From: Flaccisagitta enflata
Lineage: Eukaryota > Chaetognatha > Sagittoidea > Aphragmophora
Length of the DNA: 64,000 nucleotides
NCBI GenBank assembly: GCA_965153355.1
Contig: OZ231127.1
Span: 96,286,001-96,350,000 of the forward strand
Reading direction: 5' to 3'
A program made the translations under genes and the position numbers. Of the stretch, positions 60,204 to 64,000 are shown in pieces (positions within the stretch are counted from its first letter, which is position 1; every line of letters starts with the position of its first letter). The notes under the pieces were generated by a model, which worked only from the letters and a program-made list of their open reading frames with translations, did not search any database and had not been told where the DNA came from.

Positions 60204-60680
60204 CGACTACAAAAGAAAAAAAAAACAAAAAAAAAAAACAAAAAAAAACAAAAAAAAAACCAACAACAACAACAGTGTCGAAAGAAAAGAACAATTTAAA
60301 CTTAGCCGACAACGTCGACTCCAAAAAAAAAAAACTTCCTCGATGACGGGTCGAACCTAATTCCTAGATTAGAATTTTGATTGGGCAGAATTTAGCAAAC
60401 AAATTTTTAAACATTAGCCGAAAATCAACTGAAATATTAGAGAAAGAAAATTATCATAGAAAGATCCTAGACTGAATTGAGGGTCAAAATGGAATTGAAT
60501 GAAATCGAATTCAATCGAGCTCGTTTTGGACGCGTATAAGCGATGACAGAAACATAGCGCTGCCGGGACGCGTTCATAGAGTCCATAGACTCGCCGCTTC
60601 CGGGACGCGTGCATAGACTCGACGCTGCCGGGACGCGTTCATATAATTGCCGCTTCCGGGACCGGGATTGTGATTTGCAC
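60200..60680. other. Low-complexity intergenic DNA
   Basis: A-rich and CAA-rich to about 60345, then AT-rich sequence. A block with CCGGGACGCGTTCATAGA-type repeats (four imperfect ~45-bp units) spans 60540-60665. No gene seen. Confidence 0.6.
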
Positions 60681-60689
60681 CCAAAAAAT

Positions 60690-62630
60690 CTCAGGATTTT
60701 GTCAAAATTATGGGATTTTACCGTCCATCCCATCCTAGACCAATTTTGACCCCAGGAATCCAAATCTGCAGTCAAAAATGGTCTCAGGTCAATATTTCGA
60801 TAGGCTACAGCTACATTTCTCAGGTCAAAATACTATATAAGGTCAAATTTTCAAAGTTGGAAATTTGTCAATCTGACTGCAGATTCAAAATCCTTGCAAA
60901 AAACTGTGTGAAGAAAGTGTCTTTCTTTTTTCATAATTTTGATTAGAACATAGTCAAAATTAACATTATCCATCAAAATTAGGCGGAATATAGACAAAAA
61001 CAATTTTACTCTATTTTGAATGTTTAACGCTAATTGTCCCCGACGAACAGTTTTCGTCGGTGGACTATGAGATAGCCCGTTTGTGCTAGTCTGTCTGTCT
61101 GTGTGTCTGTCTAGAACCTTCTCATATCTTTTGATCCAGACTTCAGAAGTTCATGAAACTTTACCAGTGTTATTATTATGTCAATGGGATCTTGTGTACC
61201 AATTTTCAAAAAAATTCATAAACTTTTACTACCCTTTGCCTATTATTTTTGTAGTAATATTTAGCTGGGACTCAGGTGGTTTACATAGGTAGAGGGTAGT
61301 AAAGGTTTATGAATTATTTTTTAATTTAGTATACAAGCAGAGGGTAGTAAATAAACAACCCCTGCAAAATTCGAATTAAATCTGAAGTCTGGTTTATAAG
61401 ATATTAGCTTATTAATGTAGTAGTATGTTGCTAGGACTTGGGCAATTTACATAGGCAAAGGGTAATAAAGGTATGTGAATTTTTTTCTAATTTGGTACAC
61501 AAGTAAAGGATATTAATTGAACTGCCCCTGCAAAATTCAAATTAAATCTGAAGTCTGGTTTATAAGATATTAGCTTATTAATGTAGTAATATGTTACTAG
61601 GACTGATTTTTCTTTAGGTTTGTCATCATTGATTTCAAGTTTCATCTTCAACTACTGTCATCATCCTCAACTACTGTCATCATCCTCAACTACTGTCGTA
61701 ATCTTCAACTACTGTCGTAATCTTCAACTACTGTCATCATCTTCAACTACTGTCATCATCTTCAACTACTGTCATCATCTTCAACTACTGTCATCATCTT
61801 CAACTACTGTCATCATCTTCAACTACTGTCATCATCTTCAACTACTGTCATCATCTTCAACTACTGTCATCATCTTCAACTACTGTCATCATCTTCAACT
61901 ACTGTCATCATCTTTAACTACTGTCATCATCTTCAACTACTGTCATCATCTTCAACTACTGTCATCATCTTCAACTACTGTCATCATCTTTATCTACGGT
62001 CATCATCCTCGACTACCGTCATCATCTTCAACTACTAAATTTTTTTAAAATTTTTTTTAAAATTTTTTTTGAAAATTTGTTTTGAATAATTTTTTTTCGA
62101 AAATTTTTGAAAATTTTTTTTGAAAATTTTTTTGAAAAATTTTTTGAATATTTTTTCTTAGATTTTTGTTGTCATTATCTTTCATTGTTGTCATCATCAT
62201 CATCCACTATTGTTATTATTAATTATTAAGTGATTATTAAAACAATACTGAATATTTTTTTTTCTTTTTGGAAATTACTGTTTTTTGCCGTGTATCTCAT
62301 CAAGTTGCGTTTACGCAACAAGAAAGCTTCAAAAATTACAGTCCCCAGTCGGGGACTGTAATTTTGAAGCTTTTTTTAACTATGTTCCAATCAGAATTTC
62401 AAAAAAAGAAAGACACTTTCTTTTAAAAGTTTTTTCCAAGGAATCAGATTGACAAATTTCCAATTTTGAAAATTTGACCTTATATAGTATTTTGACCTGA
62501 GAAATGTAGCCGTAGCCTATCGACATATTGACCTGAGACCATTTCTGACTGCAGATTTGGATTCCTTGGGTCAAAATTGGTCTAATACGGGATGGACGGT
62601 AATATCCCCCAATTTTGACATAATCCTGAG
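60690..62630. mobile_element. 1.9-kb element with ~250-bp terminal inverted repeats
   Basis: Left CTCAGGATTTTGTCAAAATT, ACCGTCCATCCC, TAGACCAATTTTGACCC, AAGAAAGTGTCTTTC; right is the reverse with few changes. The interior holds the 19-bp minisatellite and AT-rich repeats (three ~230-bp units with TCTGAAGTCTGGTTTATAAG) but no transposase. It shares its outer TIR motif with 47032-50887. Confidence 0.85.
61650..62035. repeat. 19-bp minisatellite CATCATCTTCAACTACTGT
   Basis: About 20 near-identical units, nested in the long-TIR element. Because 19 is not a multiple of 3, translation cycles through all three frames, giving a spurious 142-codon open frame. Confidence 0.95.
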
Positions 62631-62637
62631 ATGGCAT

Positions 62638-62906
62638 TACAGTCAGTGGACAAAACGGTATTTGTAGATATGTCAGCGGTTTGGCATATCTCAATGCGTT
62701 GAGATCTTTCATTTTTGCACATTTCAACGCGTTGAGATCTGTCATTCTGGCACATTTTAACGCATTGAGATCTCTTATTCTACAAGATTTATCTCGGTAG
62801 AGTGAGAGATCTCAATGTGTTAAAATGTGCCAGAAACAGAGATTTCAATGCGGTGAGATATGCCAAACTGCTGACATTTTACAAATACCGTAATGTCCAT
62901 AGACTG
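62638..62906. mobile_element. Palindromic element with TTGAGATCT motifs
   Basis: Left CAGTCAGTGGACAAAACGGT...GCATATCTCAATGCG; right CGCATTGAAATC-type reverse to CGGTATTTGTAAAATG and the closing ATGTCCATAGACTG. About 270 bp, directly adjoining the end of the long-TIR element. Confidence 0.78.
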
Positions 62907-63282
62907 ATTAGGCACATTCATTTCAAACGCTCTCTTGAGTATCATAAATAAAACCTACCTAACGCAAAGTATCGTTTGTTTTTCCATGCGTCGAGGCAAG
63001 TGTTATACTAACGAGAACAAGAACATCTATTACGGGATCACATACATGTAATTCCAAAAAAAGGAAGTCTAAATTTTCGGATATTTTGGCGTACCCATAG
63101 ATCATAGACAAAATGAGACAGAAAAGAGACAAGTATTTATAAGGAAAAATGAGACAAGAGGATTGACCTAAAAGAGAGAGATAATCTGAAAACCAGACAA
63201 TCAAGGATTAGAAGAAAAAGAGAGAGATAAACTCTCTGGCCCCCTCCCCACAACCACGCCGTCGAAAGAGAAATCATAGTCC

Positions 63283-63813
63283 TTAGATAATGGATAGAAT
63301 TGGATCCCAAGCGTTTGACCGAACGCAGAGCTGGGGGTCATTCAGTCCATTTCCTATTGAAGTTTGGTGACGCCTTATCTCAAGACTTTCTCTTGTTAGG
63401 AGATTTCTTATGAGCGCGGACTTGTTTTTATCATTAAATGTCGCGAGAATTTCTGGTGCATCCCAGTTTATATCCGGATTAGAGCAATGGCGGGCGTGTT
63501 TAGAGATGCCACTTATATTTTCGTCTGCTTTTGTCGATGTCACATCATTTTTGTGTTGTGTCATACGTGCGCGAAAGGAGACCCTAGTCTGGCCTATGTA
63601 TTTGGCTCCAGGACAGTTCTTACATTCGAGCAAATAGACGCCTTTTAAATCCATAGGATCGGGCCGAGTTTTATTTGGAGCACATAAAATATTTCCAAGT
63701 TTCCGGCCTGGTCTGGCGTGGTAATCGACGTCGTTGGAATGAAAGGCTTTTTTTAGTTGGCGATGGATAGATGCGACGTAAGGAATGGATGCGTATGTGA
63801 CTCTTTTTTTGCG

Positions 63814-63899
<86 letters not shown>

Positions 63900-63912
63900 C
63901 CCTTGGCCACAT
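63283..63912 (-). CDS. Penelope-like retroelement, GIY-YIG endonuclease end
   Basis: Minus-strand frame ending TAA at 63283. It contains GRKLGNILCAPNKTRPDP, then GVYLLECKNCPGAKYIGQTR, the GIY-YIG nuclease signature with the CxxC insertion typical of Penelope-like elements, then FRARMTQHK and a conserved HARHC. The reverse transcriptase that should precede it is not seen. Upstream, the frame runs into a CAA repeat (polyGln) reaching the window edge, so the element is 5'-truncated or interrupted. The assigned Met start is arbitrary. Confidence 0.82.
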
Positions 63913-63927
63913 AATGGAATCAAGGGG

Positions 63928-63965
<38 letters not shown>

Positions 63966-63994
63966 GCTGTTGCTGCTGTTGTTGTTGTTGTTGA
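63812..63994. repeat. (TTG)n microsatellite, two blocks
   Basis: About 88 bp (63812-63899) and about 65 bp (63929-63993) of TTG, separated by a 29-bp unique segment with CCTTGGCCACATAATGG. The junction with the Penelope-like fragment lies here. Confidence 0.96.
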
Positions 63995-64000
63995 ATACGT

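Noticed and set aside
61620-62048. 142-codon repetitive frame
   Set aside because: A 19-bp minisatellite cycles through three frames; not a protein.

Overview
This is a window of animal nuclear DNA. Protein genes are split into many GT-AG exons, a spliceosomal U1 RNA gene is present, and introns and intergenic DNA are full of microsatellites, minisatellites, inverted-repeat transposons, a Ty3/gypsy element and a Penelope-like fragment. The gene content (a LRRK-family ROCO kinase and a C7orf25/UPF0415 homologue) points to a metazoan. The TE-rich, low-complexity texture suggests a marine invertebrate, but I cannot name the lineage. All recognised host genes read on the + strand.

Layout. (1) About 500-34,445: the 3' part of a LRRK gene, entering mid-LRR. 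I traced 22 exons whose splice phases all agree: LRR, ROC GTPase, COR, kinase (DYG motif) and a WD40-type C-terminus ending in a stop followed by AATAAA. One intron holds a complete gypsy element (identical 174-bp LTRs, 5-bp target duplication) nested in an older inverted-repeat element. (2) 34,480-37,980: intergenic DNA with three inverted-repeat elements. (3) 37,982-45,313: a C7orf25 homologue in eight phase-consistent exons, with a 164-nt U1 snRNA gene on the same strand inside intron 3. (4) 45,314-51,559: intergenic repeats, including a 3.9-kb element with ~740-bp terminal inverted repeats. (5) 51,560-59,401: two tandem paralogues. The upstream copy is a two-exon truncated form. The downstream copy encodes a basic protein with three predicted membrane segments, but its central exon is interrupted by a 259-bp transposon flanked by a 6-bp target duplication. 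(6) 59,402-64,000: repeats, a 1.9-kb long-TIR element with an internal 19-bp minisatellite, and on the minus strand the GIY-YIG endonuclease end of a Penelope-like retroelement.

The most unusual theme is that splice-site-bearing exon edges of the LRRK gene have become tandem repeats three times independently: the LRR exon 3' edge (3 copies), a COR exon 3' half with its donor (15 copies) and the 5' edge of the last exon with its acceptor (8 copies). Transposon ends also repeatedly lie within 14-75 bp of splice sites, suggesting that short ancestral introns were inflated by insertions. Nothing here looks like an operon or a multigene pathway; the genes appear to be ordinary independent animal loci shaped by repeat activity.
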